64,000 nt of DNA from Gorsachius magnificus (Eukaryota > Chordata > Aves > Pelecaniformes > Ardeidae). Below the pieces are notes generated by a model that ran no database searches, had not been told where the DNA came from, and saw only the letters and a program-made list of their open reading frames with translations. Where the stretch lies: contig CM067082.1 of NCBI GenBank assembly GCA_034008185.1, forward strand, positions 13,562,984 through 13,626,983, read 5' to 3'. The position numbers and the translations under genes were made by a program. Shown one piece after another: positions 24,228 through 38,000 of this stretch. How positions within the stretch are numbered: the stretch's first letter is position 1; each line of letters opens with the position of its first letter.

Positions 24228-25553
24228 CCCGAGCCTTCAGCCACGAGGTGGGAGGGTGTGGGCTGGGGGCCCGTGGTGTGCAGCCGCCCCTCGCCCCGCT
24301 GGGGCCCGGCGCAGGCCCCCGGCCGCCCGGGGCAGGAGGAGGAGCGCCGGTGGGAGCTGCCCAGCTGCCAGGTCGAGCCTCCATCTTTCCGCTTGGCACT
24401 ACAGGAGAGACCCCATGAAAGCCACAGTGCTGGGCAGCAGGCGACACGCTGGGCTGTGGTGGATGCTCTACTCTAGCAGCCAGAGCCTGCAGAGGGGGAC
24501 TTAGTGTCCTGGGAGCACCCGCAGACGGTGATGGAGCAGGACGCCCACCTGCAACGTGCCCTGGAAGACCTGGAGGGGCAGCATGGTGCCCTTGAGATGG
24601 AGAACCACTGCCTGAGAAGGAGAAGCTTTCCAGAAGGATGCAAGGAGGCAGAGAGGCTCCAGCAGAAGAATGCTCAGCTAGCTGCCCTCACCGAGCAGCT
24701 GAAAGAAAGAAGCAGGCATCTTCAGGAGACCATCGGTCACCTGATGAATACCCCAGTGCCACCACAGTTTCCTCAGCAGACGGCTGGAGAAAGCAGAGAG
24801 CCTGCCAGAGCTCTGCTGGCACGGGACCTGCAGAACAAAGCCTCACAGAAGGCAGCTGAGGAGCTCCAGGCCTGAGCAGCTGCAGACCAAGAGGGCTCAA
24901 ATGCAAGCAGCCTCAGCCAAAGGTGTGAGGAGTTAGAGCTGTGGCTTCTGGAGGTGACAGATGGAAACACCAGGCTGGCTGAAGAAAATTCTTGCCTTCC
25001 TGGGCAGATATGCTGGGCGGAAAAGATTCGGGCTGAAAATGTTGGCCTGAAGGGGCAACCGATGTGAGCGGCAGAGGAGCGAAAGTCTGTCATCCAAGCC
25101 ATCAGCTGCCTTCAAGCACAACTGGAAGCTGCAGAGGGCAAACTGAAAGCCACGAGAGAAATGTCAGAAAGTGCTCAGGGAGAAGTAAAAAGGGAGCATG
25201 GAGAAGCCAGGTAACTGCTGTGAGCCCTGGGGCAACCACCAGGAAAGCTTCGAGCATCCATAGCTCAATACTGCTACTATCCTTGTGACGGTCCCAGTGA
25301 GCAGCCTGAACTGGAGCTTCCTCTGACTGCTGGGCAATGTGTTTATGTCTTTGGACAGGTGGATGAAGACGGTCGGGCTGTGGGAGAGCTGGTGGAGGGC
25401 ACAAGAGGATACATCCCCTCTAATTTTGCTGAAGGAGAGCCAGATGACGGCCCAGAAAACAAGAACTGGGATGATCCCTGTTACTGTATTTTCAGTCTCT
25501 CGCCTATTTTGGAGGAAGGTGAAGAGGGTCTAGATCTGGGTGATGGGGACTAA
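24228..25553 (+). pseudogene. Intronless RIM-binding-protein-like pseudogene
   Basis: A single reading frame runs without frameshift from about 24228 to the stop at 25551-25553, broken by stops at 24474, 24873, 25065, 25212 and 25221. The first part is a Glu/Leu/Gln-rich coiled coil (AERLQQKNAQLAALTEQLKE, LQETIGHLMNTP). The end is an SH3 domain with the RIMBP signature: ELPLTAGQCVYVFGQVDEDG, then GYIPSNFAE. RIMBP family proteins (RIMBP2, TSPOAP1, RIMBP3) have coiled coils, one SH3, fibronectin repeats and two more SH3 domains. Here only the part through the first SH3 is present, ending in an acidic tail. Lack of introns suggests a retrocopy or a RIMBP3-like intronless gene. It starts one base after the LTR at 24226. 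The parent paralogue is uncertain. Confidence 0.75.
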
Positions 25554-25659
25554 AAAGCATAAACAAACATAGCCTATGCAAACCTCCAGAATATCTACAG
25601 AAGCGAATTTGTACTTAAAAGTGATTTTTTCTTTTGGCCTTTTAGATTTTGTAGAATGG

Positions 25660-25755
25660 GGGATCCTCTGGAGGGCAGCAGGGACCTCCAACGGGCCCCA
25701 GCAAAGCCTGGATGAAGCCCGGGGGCACTCTGCAGGGTAATTAGGGGCCTTTGCA
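25660..25755 (-). repeat. Inverted copy of the 20.66-kb repeat
   Basis: Its reverse complement matches the end of the 20655-20865 repeat: a TAATTACCC block, then GAGTGCC, GGCTTTGCTGGGGCCC and CCCTGCTGCCCTC. It directly abuts a CR1 fragment on its right. With the first copy it brackets the ERVL, LTR and RIMBP-like segment in inverted orientation. Confidence 0.65.
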
Positions 25756-26084
25756 GGGTCTGTCCCCAGAGCAGGACGCAGCACTGCAGGCGTGGTCTTG
25801 TGAGGGCAGAGTAGAGGGGCAGAATCACCTCCCTCGACCTGCTGGCCACGCTGCTTTGGATGCAGCCCAGGATAGGGTTGGCTTTCTGGGCTGTGAGCAC
25901 ACATTGCTGGCTCACGTCCAAGTGCTCATCCACCAGTGCCCCCAAGTCCCTCTCGGCAGGGCTGCTCTCAATCCCTTCATCCCCCAGCCTGTGTTGATAC
26001 TGGGGGATGCCCCAGCCCAGGTGCAGGACCCTGCCCTTGGCCTTTTTGAACATCATGAGGTTCACATGGGCCCACTGCTCCAGC
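25756..26084 (-). mobile_element. CR1 LINE internal fragment
   Basis: About 330 bases match the part of CR1 ORF2 that encodes the region after FADD; the minus frame contains [20 protein letters not shown] and [20 protein letters not shown]. The 3' terminal repeat is missing, so it is truncated on both sides. An antisense LTR fragment joins it on the right. Confidence 0.85.
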
Positions 26085-26345
26085 TAAGCAACGATCCCTT
26101 TGGTCACTTGGGGTCAGCTGTCCCAGCCATATCCCCTCCCAATTTCTTGTGGCCCCCCCCAGCCTCCTGGCTGGTGGAGTGGGATGAGAAGCAGAAAAGG
26201 ACTTGACTCTGTGTAAGTGCTGCTCAACAGTAAGGAAAACATCCCTGGGTTATCACCACTGTTTCCAGCACAAATCCAAAACACGGCCCCATACTGGCTA
26301 CTATCGAGAAGATTAACTCTATCCCAGTCAACACCAGCACAGCCT
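26085..26345 (-). mobile_element. ERVL-type LTR, 5' part, antisense
   Basis: The sequence with cgatccctttggtcacttgg, then gaagattaactctatcccag near the right end, is the reverse complement of the 5' half of the LTR copy at 22.3 kb (start, then gaccaaagggatattcc). Only the 5' half is left. Confidence 0.75.
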
Positions 26346-26484
26346 GGCACATCAGACCGGGAAGGCTTTGGTAGACACCAGTGCACAGTGTCGCTGGTGC
26401 CGTCAGGGCATTGGGACACAGAACCCATCTGTATCTCTGGAGTGATGTGGGAGGCCAGCAATTGTCTGTATTGGAGGCTGAGCT

Positions 26485-26640
26485 GAGCTTGAGCCTTGTT
26501 GAACTTCACGGGGTTCTCATGGGCCTCCTCCTGCTCCAGCCAGTCTAGGTCCCTCTGGGTGGCATGCCTTCCCTCAGGTGCACCATTCTTCTTGGCCTCA
26601 TCCACAAACTTTCTGAGGGAGCATTGTACGGTAGCCGGGT
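26485..26640 (-). mobile_element. Old CR1 LINE fragment
   Basis: It is weakly conserved CR1 sequence: the + strand includes gagccttgttgaacttcac and cagtctaggtccctctgggt, the usual antisense of the CR1 LMKFNKAK and QRDLD.LE region. It has no terminal repeat and is more diverged than other copies here. Confidence 0.7.
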
Positions 26641-29030
26641 TTATTCGAGCCCTCCCCTTGCAGCAGACGGACGAGGTACGTCAGCATCCTGCCGTGACCT
26701 TCCCGACGGGCAGCTTCTGCAGCTGCCTGTAACCACACATTCCCCTTGTCACTGAATGATCAAGCCTGTGGCGGCCTGTTAAGATTTTTGGCATAACTCA
26801 TTGCTGAAATTGTAAACTCTGATTGTTTTCCATCAAAACTGAAATTCCATTCATTTGGTGTTCAAATTCAGCTGTTGTCCGAACTAGCACAAGCCGTATC
26901 CCTGATCCGGGGCTGGAATGTGCTCTTCTTAACTCACAGTGCTTCTTCTGGGTTATTAGCTTGTCCCTCAGCTAATTATCATTAGCTGCATCCTCCAAAA
27001 CTTCTGTAGGCAAACTCTCTTGCCCCACAGAGATGAGAAGAGCTCCCTCATGCATTTCGTGGGTCATGGTCTGAGGAAACGAAGGCTTCAGAGGTAGCAG
27101 TCTACAAACTTCTCCCCATAGCCTGCTCTGTGCCACCCCCAGTTGGGGCACAATGGGATCAGGGAACTGAACCAAATTTAGAAATAAAATCTTAATTAGG
27201 CTGGGGAGACACGTATGTCTAATTCTGTTCCTATTGATTTCAGAAGAAACAAAATGTGTTCCCTCTTCCCCTGGACTCTGTATGGAACTCATTCAGCTTT
27301 TGGAAGAGAAGAAAGCAAGGTGCACAAGTCAAGAAAATATGAAGAAACAAAATGATTCTCAAAGGGATTTTAATAAAAGTCTCCTCTTTTATTTGCATGG
27401 TTGCCATATTTAGATAATTAAGTAGAATTGTCATAGGAATGAAAAAGGACTTTCCCTTCTTCCCAAGGAATCCGAAAAAATGTTGCTATGTACAGAATTT
27501 ACAATTATATGCAATAGTTTATTGTCATTCTGGACTCCAAAATTTGATATCACAGGTAAAAATGTCCACACCAAAGCTAGAGCAGGATGTGTCCACCCTG
27601 TACCTTTCATACAGTCCTGTAAACTTTACCGGTATGCTTTCAGAATGATTGCTCTTCCAAGGATGAGAAACTTTCCTCACCTGAGATCTTGCTGCTGTGT
27701 ACAATTTTCATCGCCCACAGCCTGAAGAATTACATTGCATTCCTTTCGGAGCAGGTGGGAAGTCAGGCAAAATGGGCCAGACGTGCAGATGTGGTTCCTG
27801 TTTCCTGTTGGAGTCAGATGAAAGATGATATAAAGCAGGTGTAAAAAAATAATCTACTGAGAAATCAATAGATGTTAGGCATCTAGTAACTTTGGGATTT
27901 GAATGGAAATCTTTTGTTTCATGAATTTTCTTACTATTTTTTTTGCCTTTCATTTACAGAATTTTCCATTGTTTTCATGGATTATTTGGCAGAAAGTTGT
28001 TCTGCTTTTGGTTCACGCTGCTGAAGCTCTGTAACTCCCTCTGTATTCAACGGGCACTACAGACACTCAGTTTCTCTTTAAAAATTAGAAACCTTGCAGA
28101 ACTCTGAAATAAAGCATCATTAGCTCTAACTTAACGTTCCATCAAATGACCACTGAGAGGATTTCTAAGATCCACGTGCTACTAAATGAATTGGAACTCG
28201 GTCCTGGTGTGTTACTAGTAGGACTTTGCTCAGCTTCATTTTCCAGCCTGCATCCACACAGCTGCTCTCTGCAATGAGGAAAATTGCTCTGAGCTGGCGG
28301 GATTGGAGGTTTGTAACGAAGTCTGCAGGAACACACCCGTGTTGCTAATGAGTGGAAGTGAGCAGACGGTGGCTGCAAGATGTCCTCCGTAACCCGAATC
28401 GTCGGTCTCGGTCCATGTCATGGTTAGCAAGACCCTTCCTAGGAGCCCTGCGAACAGACGTCCTTGCTGCGCACCTCGAGCAGTCGGCTCGGAGACAGTG
28501 CGGTGGTGGAAGCTGTGCTTCCCCACCAGCCCTAAAGAAGTCCTCCTAGGTCAGGATTAGGGTGCGATGACAGCGTGAAGGTAGGCTGCTTGCTGCTGCC
28601 AGCATTGCCTCGCCTTGGCACGTAAATAGCAGCCTTCAGTCCCCTTATGCAAGTGCATAAAATGCACAGTGATAAACTGCGCCTTACCCCACTTTTGGGT
28701 GCCTGGCCATGTGAAAAACAGTTAACCACCTGAATCTACTGCTGCACAAACACGCTGCCAAGGACAGGTGATAGGCAGCGCCAGCGCTGCACTGTGAGCA
28801 GCATTATTTAGCTGTGTTCTTCCTGGGATCGTGATGCACCCAAGGTTTACATGTTAGCAGGCTTGGCTTTTTAATTAGGGAAACGAAGCATCCATAAGCA
28901 GGAAAACAAAACAAGAGGCTTGAAATCATCCTCATTTTGTATTATACAGAATTTCTATATTCATCAGTACACAAGCGATTGCTAAACAGGTCCTCACTAC
29001 GTTTACTTGCAATTCAAAACAAGGTGGTTA
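26641..29030. other. Mostly unassigned; two weak exon-like frames
   Basis: No recognised gene or transposon. Two + strand frames follow fair acceptors. One is 26872-26982 (37 codons after ttggtgttcaaattcag, including ELAQAVSLIRGWNVLFLTH). The other is 27244-27413 (55 codons after ttcctattgatttcag, including LCMELIQLLEEKKA), which ends at a TAG. They might belong with the exon-like frames at 16.7-18.3 kb, but no donor and phase link them, so I do not call them genes. The right end should include FAM83A 3' UTR sequence on the minus strand. Confidence 0.4.
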
Positions 29031-32000
29031 TTATGCAAACAGGTTAGCTTTGTGGAGGCATCTCCAGGGTGAGCTTAACCCTGTCCTGTTTGGTTCCTCT
29101 TGTCTAAGTCTTACAGGTCTGTAAATGTTCACGTTGTTATACAGAACTGTGGAGTTGTCGGCCACGTAGTGCGGCTGATAGTAGTTAGCCTGGATGGCCT
29201 TCTGTGGTGGTGGGAGCGTGAACGAGACATAGTTGTGGAAGGAATTAACCCGAGGGAGAGGTGACTGGGGGCTGAAGTTGCTGCTGAACATGAGAGTTCT
29301 TGGGGGTTGCTTGGTCTGGTGGGTGCTGCCAGCTGAGAGGCTGCTGAAGGGATTGGAAAGAGTGTTAGCGCTTCCCTCGTTGCTGTCAGGGAGGCTGCGC
29401 TGGGGGGCCCAGCTCTTGCTGAACAGGAAGGGCATGGTGCGTGGCGGAGACTTCGGTCCCCTCACTGGCTTGGACAGGGCGTAAAGGTGTCGGAACTCTT
29501 CATCAAACAACTCCACGACTTGACCCGTGAACTTGGAGAGGAGGTTGCGGTGAACCTGGCCGCATAACCATGTGAAGCTGGAAGGAGAGACAAGGTCAGG
29601 GTTAGCGTTAACGTCAGCCATTAGGAACTGGAGATCCCCGCAGGGGTGGTGTGAAAGGCAAATGCGTTTTACTGCTGAAGCGTCTTGTCTAAACACAGGA
29701 TGAAGATGGTGTCACAGTTGAATTTCAGGTCAGTTCACATCAGTGCTCTTTGGCTTGGATCAAGCTTTGTTATTGCAGCTGCCTCTAAAACCTTCAAGAA
29801 ACCTTGTAAAGTTACACAACCTCCTAAAGAGAGTGGTGATCCAGATCCACTCAGGACTAAATGTCAGATACAACACCCAAGGGTTGGGTGTCTGCTCCGG
29901 GGAAAGGAGTTCAGACCCCTCTTTTGGGTACCTCTCTTCCATGCAAAATGCTTAAATTAAGGTCTTACCATGTCTTGTCTGCACACATATAAACTGTACC
30001 TTCCCTGCAGAATGCTGTGCCAGCTGGTAACTCTCACCCACTCAGAACTGACATTAGAAAGACTAGAGAGAAATAACCACCCTTTGTTTTCATTTTGCTG
30101 TACTTTTTCTGCATCGGTCAAGAGAAACACACAAAACCCCAACCTCCCTGTCACATCCCTCTCCCACAAACCAAACCTCCATGCCTGACAAATGCTTATT
30201 TTCTTCACTACAGAGAAAAAGAAATTATAAATATTTCCTACAGCCTTTCCAAAAATAAAAATACTACTATAAAGTAAGGGAGAAACACCGCAACAGTTTT
30301 TATTCTGGTAGTCCAGAGACACACCTTAGGATACCCCATACATAGCTTTTAAATTATTTTGCTTTTATATGCTTCCCTAACCCACTTGGCAAACACAAAT
30401 CTGTGCACTTTTACAAAACCACAAGCCAGCTTGGTTGTGCTGTGCAGGCTGCCTCGTCTGACCAGCAGCAGCAACAATAAAATGAGCATAGTTGAGAGAA
30501 AGAAATGTAATTACTCCCTGAGCCGACTGGGGCTCGAGCTGTGCAGCAGAGGATACAGAGCAGCACTGGATATGAAGCCAAGGTTATTCTGTGCTGGCAA
30601 AACTCTGCCCCAGGTATTCCTGCATGACTTTATTAGCATTCTTTGCACAAGGATTGCCAAGAGCCAGATTTGGCTGTAGGTGTGTGCGCTTTAAATCTTG
30701 TTCTTGTCATGTTTTGACAAAACTCCTGTGAAACTCAGTGGGACTGACAGCCTGAGCTGACAATAAGGGAATAAAGACAGATGATTTACATCTGCCTGTC
30801 CAGAGCATTCTTAAAGAGGGTTGGGCGTACAGTGGTTTTATACTGTTGGTTCAGGAGCAAGGGGAGGAGTGAGGTAATCACTGGTTCAGTGCCACCGGGC
30901 AACCCTACAATATATACTGTACATTTTGCGATTGGACATGAAAATATACACTAAGTTTCTAGAATACAGGTACTTCTCATCCACTTTGTTCAAATCATTC
31001 TAACTATGGACAAAGCCTTGGGAGCTGAGGTAAACAGCACAGCAAGCTAACTCCCTGCCGTGTGGGTACCATCTGCTGTGCCAGCTCCACATTGCCTTTA
31101 TTCACCAAGAAGCACTCTCTAAACCTTTGCACGTCCTTCATCTAACTGTTAAGAAGACAATAAGCCAGGAACAAATACAAAACCACGTGCATTTAGCCTG
31201 GGATATCTACGCTGAAGGTTACAAACTCATGAAAGGGCTGAGGTGTGGAGTGGCAGGTTTATACATTATGTGCTAGAGATATAGCTAGCTTATAAAAGAA
31301 AATTTAGAGTGAACTAAAAATCAATTACACTTACAAACAGCTTTTAAAAACCCAACAAAATCAGAAGAAAAAACTGTTGCACCCAATTTTGACAGTTCAC
31401 TCCCACATGTAACTTCCTGGAGTACCTGACGGACAGACATCTATCTGTGGCTCATTGCTCTTGTCTTTAACCTCTGCAAGCAGAGAAAGTTGGATCCTAT
31501 TAATAGCCCAAATAATCTCCATGGACCGATGGCAAATGGGTCAGCTGTAAAGTATGAACGTGAGACCTGCGTAATTTTAGACAAACATTTGTGGACTTCA
31601 TGTAGTGAGTCACAGCAATTTTCATTCTGCATGCTTTCCTGAAGAATAAAGCAGAACTTGATATAAAGACTTAACAGGTTTTCACTGGCTTCATTCTAAG
31701 AGGAAATTCATTGTTTAGGTTTTAGGCCCTGTTTTGCTCCTTAGTTTACAATTCCAAGTGCTCTTTTGGGAAAGGCTCAGAGAAGTCTGTGATTGGTACT
31801 ATCTGCCCAGAAGGATCATTTTTCTACCAGGTCTCTCTGAGTGAAGCACATCAGAAAGAAGGCAAGGCACAAAGAAGCACTGCCTAGCTTGGGGCCAAAG
31901 AAGTATCACTAATTCAGTCATTAACAGGTACTTCTGAGCTGTCTTTCCAGGGCTTTGTCCCCAAACCTATGTCCTGTTCCAGACCCTTTCATTTATGATT

Positions 32001-35000
32001 GTCTGAATCAAAACCCGCCTCTCCTGTCCAATCTTTTGGATTTGCATGGACTTGTTTTATTCTGAGCGTACCCTCTGCATTTACTGCAGCTGCAGTTCAT
32101 TAGGGGTGCTCTCGTCCCTTGTGTTCACAGCGCTTACAGTAACGCACAGCATTGCACACATTTAGTCTGAAATGGGAGGACTGGGTTTTTTCAGCTGAGA
32201 TCAGGTTTGAATTAACCTATGCGTTAGCGTTGCCTGCCGGTGGGACAACGCCTGTGTGAGAAACCTGCCCCACCTGAACCCACGCTCTCGGCAAAGCACC
32301 CCCATGCTCGATGTTAGATACTGGCTCTGAAGAGGCCGGTGGCTTTCAGAGTGGCAGCTGGGGAGGCACTCAGCTGCCCCTGAAGATCAAGGTCTGTGCT
32401 TTCTGCTGTTGTCATTCTGCCTTCTTTAGGAGCACTGAGTTCACGCGCTATTTAACTTCAAGTTAATTTAGGGGAAAAAAAAAAAAAGCAATAACATAGT
32501 TATCATAAGACGGAGTAGCACAACGCAGAGACAGCAAAACAAAATACTGCATCCGAACCCCAAGCCATAGACATTGGCAATAAAAATGGAGAGGAAAACT
32601 GTAACTTAAAATGCTTACTCATGCCTGCACTTGTGCAGACACACGGCTGGAACAGCCTTCAGCAGCTTCTCAGCTCCAGCCTGACCTGTGTGGCTGCACC
32701 ACACTTATCCACACTGACCCAAGCAATGGCTTTTTAACGTGGCTTTAAAAACCACTCCAGAGCAGGAGATGCCACAGACTCGGTGGTGGTTCCTTTGCCT
32801 CTAATTCGTTGCCAGCTTCGGTCCTCTGCATTGTCCATTAGGCAAATATATTTTGTCCCCAAACACTTTAGCTTTTTTTAGTATGTCCTGAAGGGCAATT
32901 TTATTTCCTCAGCAGTTCCCCCAGCTGCTATTACAAAGTCATGCAGAGCACAGCACTTGTGTGAAATTTGCTGTTGTGTTAGTTTTAAGATCTTTTGTAT
33001 TAGTTTTAAGATCTATTCCATATCATTTCCAACAAATGAACTGTAGAAGAGTTTGAGTCCGTTTTACTCAACATCATTCTTGTTTATACCTGCAGAGGCT
33101 GGTGGATAAGGTTTAGGGATAACAGAAAACTTTCAGATTAATAAAGCGAGAGCTAGCAAGCCCACAGAAACGCCACGTACCGACAGCCAGCTACAAGCCA
33201 TGTGAATCTGCAAACTGGCGTTGAGCATGCTGCAATTAAATCATGCGTAGATTTGTTCCTCACCACCCTCTCTGCTTGCTTGCTGGAAAGTTTGACAAGG
33301 CTCCTGAGGTTAGAAGATATTGCAACAGCAGTAGAGAATGACAGAAGTGACTCTGCACAGGACTTCGAGGATTTTTTCTTCTTTTTTCTTAAGACTGAAA
33401 AGAGAAGCCAAAAGGAAGCTTCTCGGCTAAAGAAAATAGATCTCGTTCTGTCCCTCTTCTCCCACACATCCTTCACTTCTACTCACTCTATAAATCTGCT
33501 GTTGCATTTCTACACATCTTTGGTGAGGGATTAAAAAAAACCCTTGAAAGAACAAGAAAACCACAGAGTGGCCAATAAAAAAACTCGACTCTGAGCATTC
33601 ACTCATTTTTGTCTGATGGTTCATTCAGAAACTGAATGAAAACTGGATGCCTGCCTCTGTAGACAGCTGAGCTCCTGCAGCCTACGCTAACCCCACGTAC
33701 TCATCTCTTCCTTCGTTACTGTAGTTATGTCATCTTCTTGGTGACACAGTTTATCGGACTAGAGGCATTTAAGCCTCCAAATCATAAACGGGGATTAAGA
33801 AAAACAATTTCATCCTTTTAATTAAATAATCACCTCTGTAATTTTTTTCTCTTGTCTTTTTGTATCTGGATTTCTAGGATACACTTTGGTCATCTGTGAA
33901 GCTTATCTGCGTAGCCATGAGGCACAGGAACTTTACTTGCTGGAAGCTCAGAGTCTCCTGAAATTCCCTGACCTGAGGATCTTGTATCTTTAATTAAAAC
34001 CCCAGTTGTTCAGATGCTACATCCTCTACCTGTAATAATTATAGCAGCAGTGGAGAGTTACAGACTCAGCTCACCAAAAAAAAAGGAAAAAAAAAAGATA
34101 AGGTACAACAATCGCATAGACACATGCTGCCTACCTGTTTATGAAATACAAGGAAAAAACAGTGAAGTCTCTGAAGTATTTCTGTTTTCCCTTTAATCAC
34201 TAAACTTGTCATATGGAGAACAAATACTCAGATAAGCTGAGTGACATATGCTACATTAAGGGATCCCGAGGGAGATGGAAATGTATCATGTCTCCATGAT
34301 CACAGCATCTGAGGACCCAAACAATGAGAAAAGCATAATATTAAGCTATACATATTCCTAGTTCTGCTCCAGGGCTGCACCAGCAAAGTTGTTTACATTA
34401 GTTTCTGAACATTTACATTAAATACCACACTCCATAAAGAACTAACAACAGCTTTAAAGCAAGTTAAATGTATTATTGAAAAATGCACATATTTGAAAAC
34501 ATGATGGCTTTTTGTTCAAAAAAACTTCTCACCCGTACAAAAATTTGCATGGCACTTTTTTATGAAGTAATACTAAAAATCATGAAAGAGCACCTAGACA
34601 TGAACTGCAATGGCTTATCTCACCTGTACGATCCAGAGAGCACGTATCTCCAATCAGAGATAAGAAATTTTTCTTGTATTTGTCCTGAAAATTTCCTGCC
34701 TGATTTGGCACAGTAAACCTCTCCAGTAACACTGCGGACTGAAATATTCTGTAAAGAAAAAAAAAAAAAAATGAACAGAGTCCTTTTTTTTTTAAATCAA
34801 AAATCAGAGGGAAAGGGCTCTTTCCCCACACTGCCTCTAGCTCTTGACTTCTCCAGTGTCCGTTATGATTTCTTCACAGACTCCCCAATGTTATATTTAA
34901 GGTTTGGGGCTAGAGGAAACATAGCCAAGCACTCTCACCTGCCATTCTATCCCCATTGAATGGGGATACAAACCTGCATGGAAGTTCATGCAGATGGAGC

Positions 35001-38000
35001 TGTGCTGTGTAATGGTAACTGATGCTACCCCTACCAAAATGAGTACAAGACTTGTCCATAGCTGAGAGCAGTCTGATACCTCCACTGACACCCCAGCAAC
35101 AATTTGCTCTAGCTGTAAGCTCTCTTGATTTACGCTGCCTATGGCACAAGGCAGCAGGGCAACACCTCACAGAATCACAGAATCACAGAATGGCAAGGGT
35201 TGGAAGGGACCTCAGGAGATCATCTATTCCAACCCCCCTGCTAAAGCAGGTTCTCCTAGAGCAGGTTACAAAGGACTTCATCCAGGTGGGCTTTGAATAT
35301 CTCCAGAGAAGGAGACTCCACAACCTCCCTGGCCACCTCTGCTCTTCCAATCCACCTGGGCCTGCGAGGATGTATGTGCTGTTCTTCTAGCGCAGCCCAG
35401 ACGAATGCCGTCCTGCAGGATCGGATGCAAGTACACATGCGAGCCGAGAAGCAGGTCACTTTGGCCCATGCCATGCTTTGTGCTGGCCTTGTACCCAAGC
35501 AAGCACATTTAAAGCAGGCCAGGTACCCAGACCTGACTCTGCTGTCTGTTTTCAGAATCAAGGCCTTGTTAAATGAGTGGCACCAAGGATTTGGCTCACA
35601 CGTTGTCAAAGCCTGTGTATTGTAGCAGCATACTACAATAAACAGCACAGAACTGTTCTTCCTAGGGAGTGGAGGTTTACAGACATGCAAGTGCTGCTAT
35701 GAGCATGTTTTATTCATTTCAGTTTCTTTGTATGTTTGAGGTGGAATTCAGCTGTTGAAACACTGGTGTCTGGTGCTCGTAAGATGCCTTCAGGTCTCCT
35801 GCTCACCCTCCAGCTGCCATTCCAGAAGGCCGCTGCCTCTGCAGTATCAGCTGTCCCCACAAAGATGCCACAGGTGCCCTACAGCATCTCAAGCAACAAC
35901 TGAAATGGTCCCTAGGAGGTTATTTTTAAGGTCAGTTCCCTCTGGCAGAGATGAAGGTGGACTAAGCTAACAGCCCGCTAAATCTGAGGCATTATCATTA
36001 ATACAGAGCTTTAACAACATGTTTTATCAGCAACCACCTAGTGCAACCAAGGTATTGCCATGCAAAAGAGTTTTGTGTGCCCGCTACCTGTGGCTGCCAG
36101 ACCACAGGTGCTGCAGAGTTATTAATCAGAAGCAGTTGTAATGCTTATGTTAGACAACTCTACTAGGGGACTTAGGCTTTGTTTTAAGACTTCAGGGTCC
36201 GGATTAGTTTCATCTAGGGACTCAACAGAAATGCCTTAACTTCCTGTAGCATCCATGGAAAAATGTAGGCATCTTCTGAGGGGAATTAGGTGTCCTAATG
36301 CTACCTCTGGAAATCTCTTGCTCCCTTTTAATTACAAGGTGGACTGACCCTAGCATAACCATGCTTTTAGCTCAGAGTGCCTAAAGTTAGACAGGTGAAT
36401 CTGAGCCTAAGAACTTCACGGAGCCACAGTACCTTGAAGAGATCCTCAGCAATTTGCAGCTTGTCACACATCTCTGAGAAGAGATTTATATTGCCATGAT
36501 CGAGCAACAGGTAGACAAACACCATGCGCTTGTTAGCTGCCTCCAGGAGGTCACAAAGAATCTCAGTGTCTGTGAACACATCCATCACGATAGCTAGCAC
36601 CTGAAAGGGGGAAAGCAGAGGCATTAGCAGCGTCAATTTACATAACTGAAGGTTGTCTGTGAGGCCACTGAAATGTAGTTTATTGTTTAAAAAAAAAATT
36701 CCAACAAACACAAATGTTTGAAGATATATGTGAATGTTTCTTCTGGTTTTTGCCTTAAATACCTGGATCAGCAAATCGATGAGACATGTTGCATCATTGT
36801 TTTATTGCTCATGTAAAGCGATTATGACACGCAACATACGCACTTCAGTTAAGCTCTTTTAATCATAAAACACAAGATGACCCATGAATTTTCAGGTTAC
36901 ATTTGAGCACTAGGAAATATATTGAAGCGCTAATCGGAGAATAATAAGGATGTAGCTAAAATAAGAGGCCGCAGCCCTTGCCAAACAGCTGACGAGCTTT
37001 CGTAAGTCACATGCATTTAGCAAGAATCATGGGATGATGCTGTTTCTGTTATGCCTTACACCTGGAACAGTCCTGGCTTTAAATCCTCACTCTGTCTTTG
37101 GTGTTGGAGTGACAGACTGCAACAGCTCGATCTTTTTTTTTTTTTTTAATAATGATTGATAAACTAATTGTTTCATTTTAACCATCCATCCATCCTTCCC
37201 AACTCATAACTGGCAGGACAGTCTCACGACGGGGCATAAATGCCCCAACAGCTACTTAAGTGCACAGCCTCCAGCCAGCGTGGATCGAGGCAACAGTCAA
37301 TGCGATACAAACCCACTTTCATACTCTAGCCCCTACGCTCAGTGTTGGTCATGGCCTCATGAAGGTGCTGGTCTTTGCTGATGTCTGCTATTGTCCATGG
37401 GAAGGGTCATCTCCCTAGGGCAATTCAGCCCAGCTAACACCTGACTTATCTTCACAAGGTGCCTATTTCTCCGTTGACTAGAAAGGGAACCCTTGAGAAC
37501 TGCACTCGCAGGATAACATCTTCAATCAAAACAAACTTTACAGTATCTCTGCAGATCTGTCTTACTAATTGCTTCCAACTTGCACTGAACCTTACTCCAA
37601 AGCCTGTGCCCACACCTGCCAGCAAGCTTATTTCCCTTCACCCCCACGAAGAAATCCTGTAAGACCAAGCACATCCTGTGCAGCCAGCATCTTGTTCAGG
37701 CAAGCCAAATTATTTGCGGAGCAGTGAGGATCCCACACCTTCCTTCTCCTGCCAAAGCACAGTGCGTCAGAAAGGGCCTTACCAGGGCTAGGTAAGTGGC
37801 ACAGTTATGTCCAATATCTCACATCCACATTTTACTGTTAACTCACCTCGTCTTTTTAAACAGCACAATGCCACATCCAGCCTCACTGAGGCTCCAGACC
37901 ACTCTCTCTAGTACTGCTTTTTCACCAGCTCTTCCCAACCTGTATTTGCCTACCTGACTTGCCTCTCTTACTTGCAGTATTTCTTGCTTCTTTTGCCCGA

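Noticed and set aside
25215..25245. GT...AG pair inside the RIMBP-like frame
   Set aside because: The interval is about 32 bases, too short for a vertebrate intron, and the frame continues through it.
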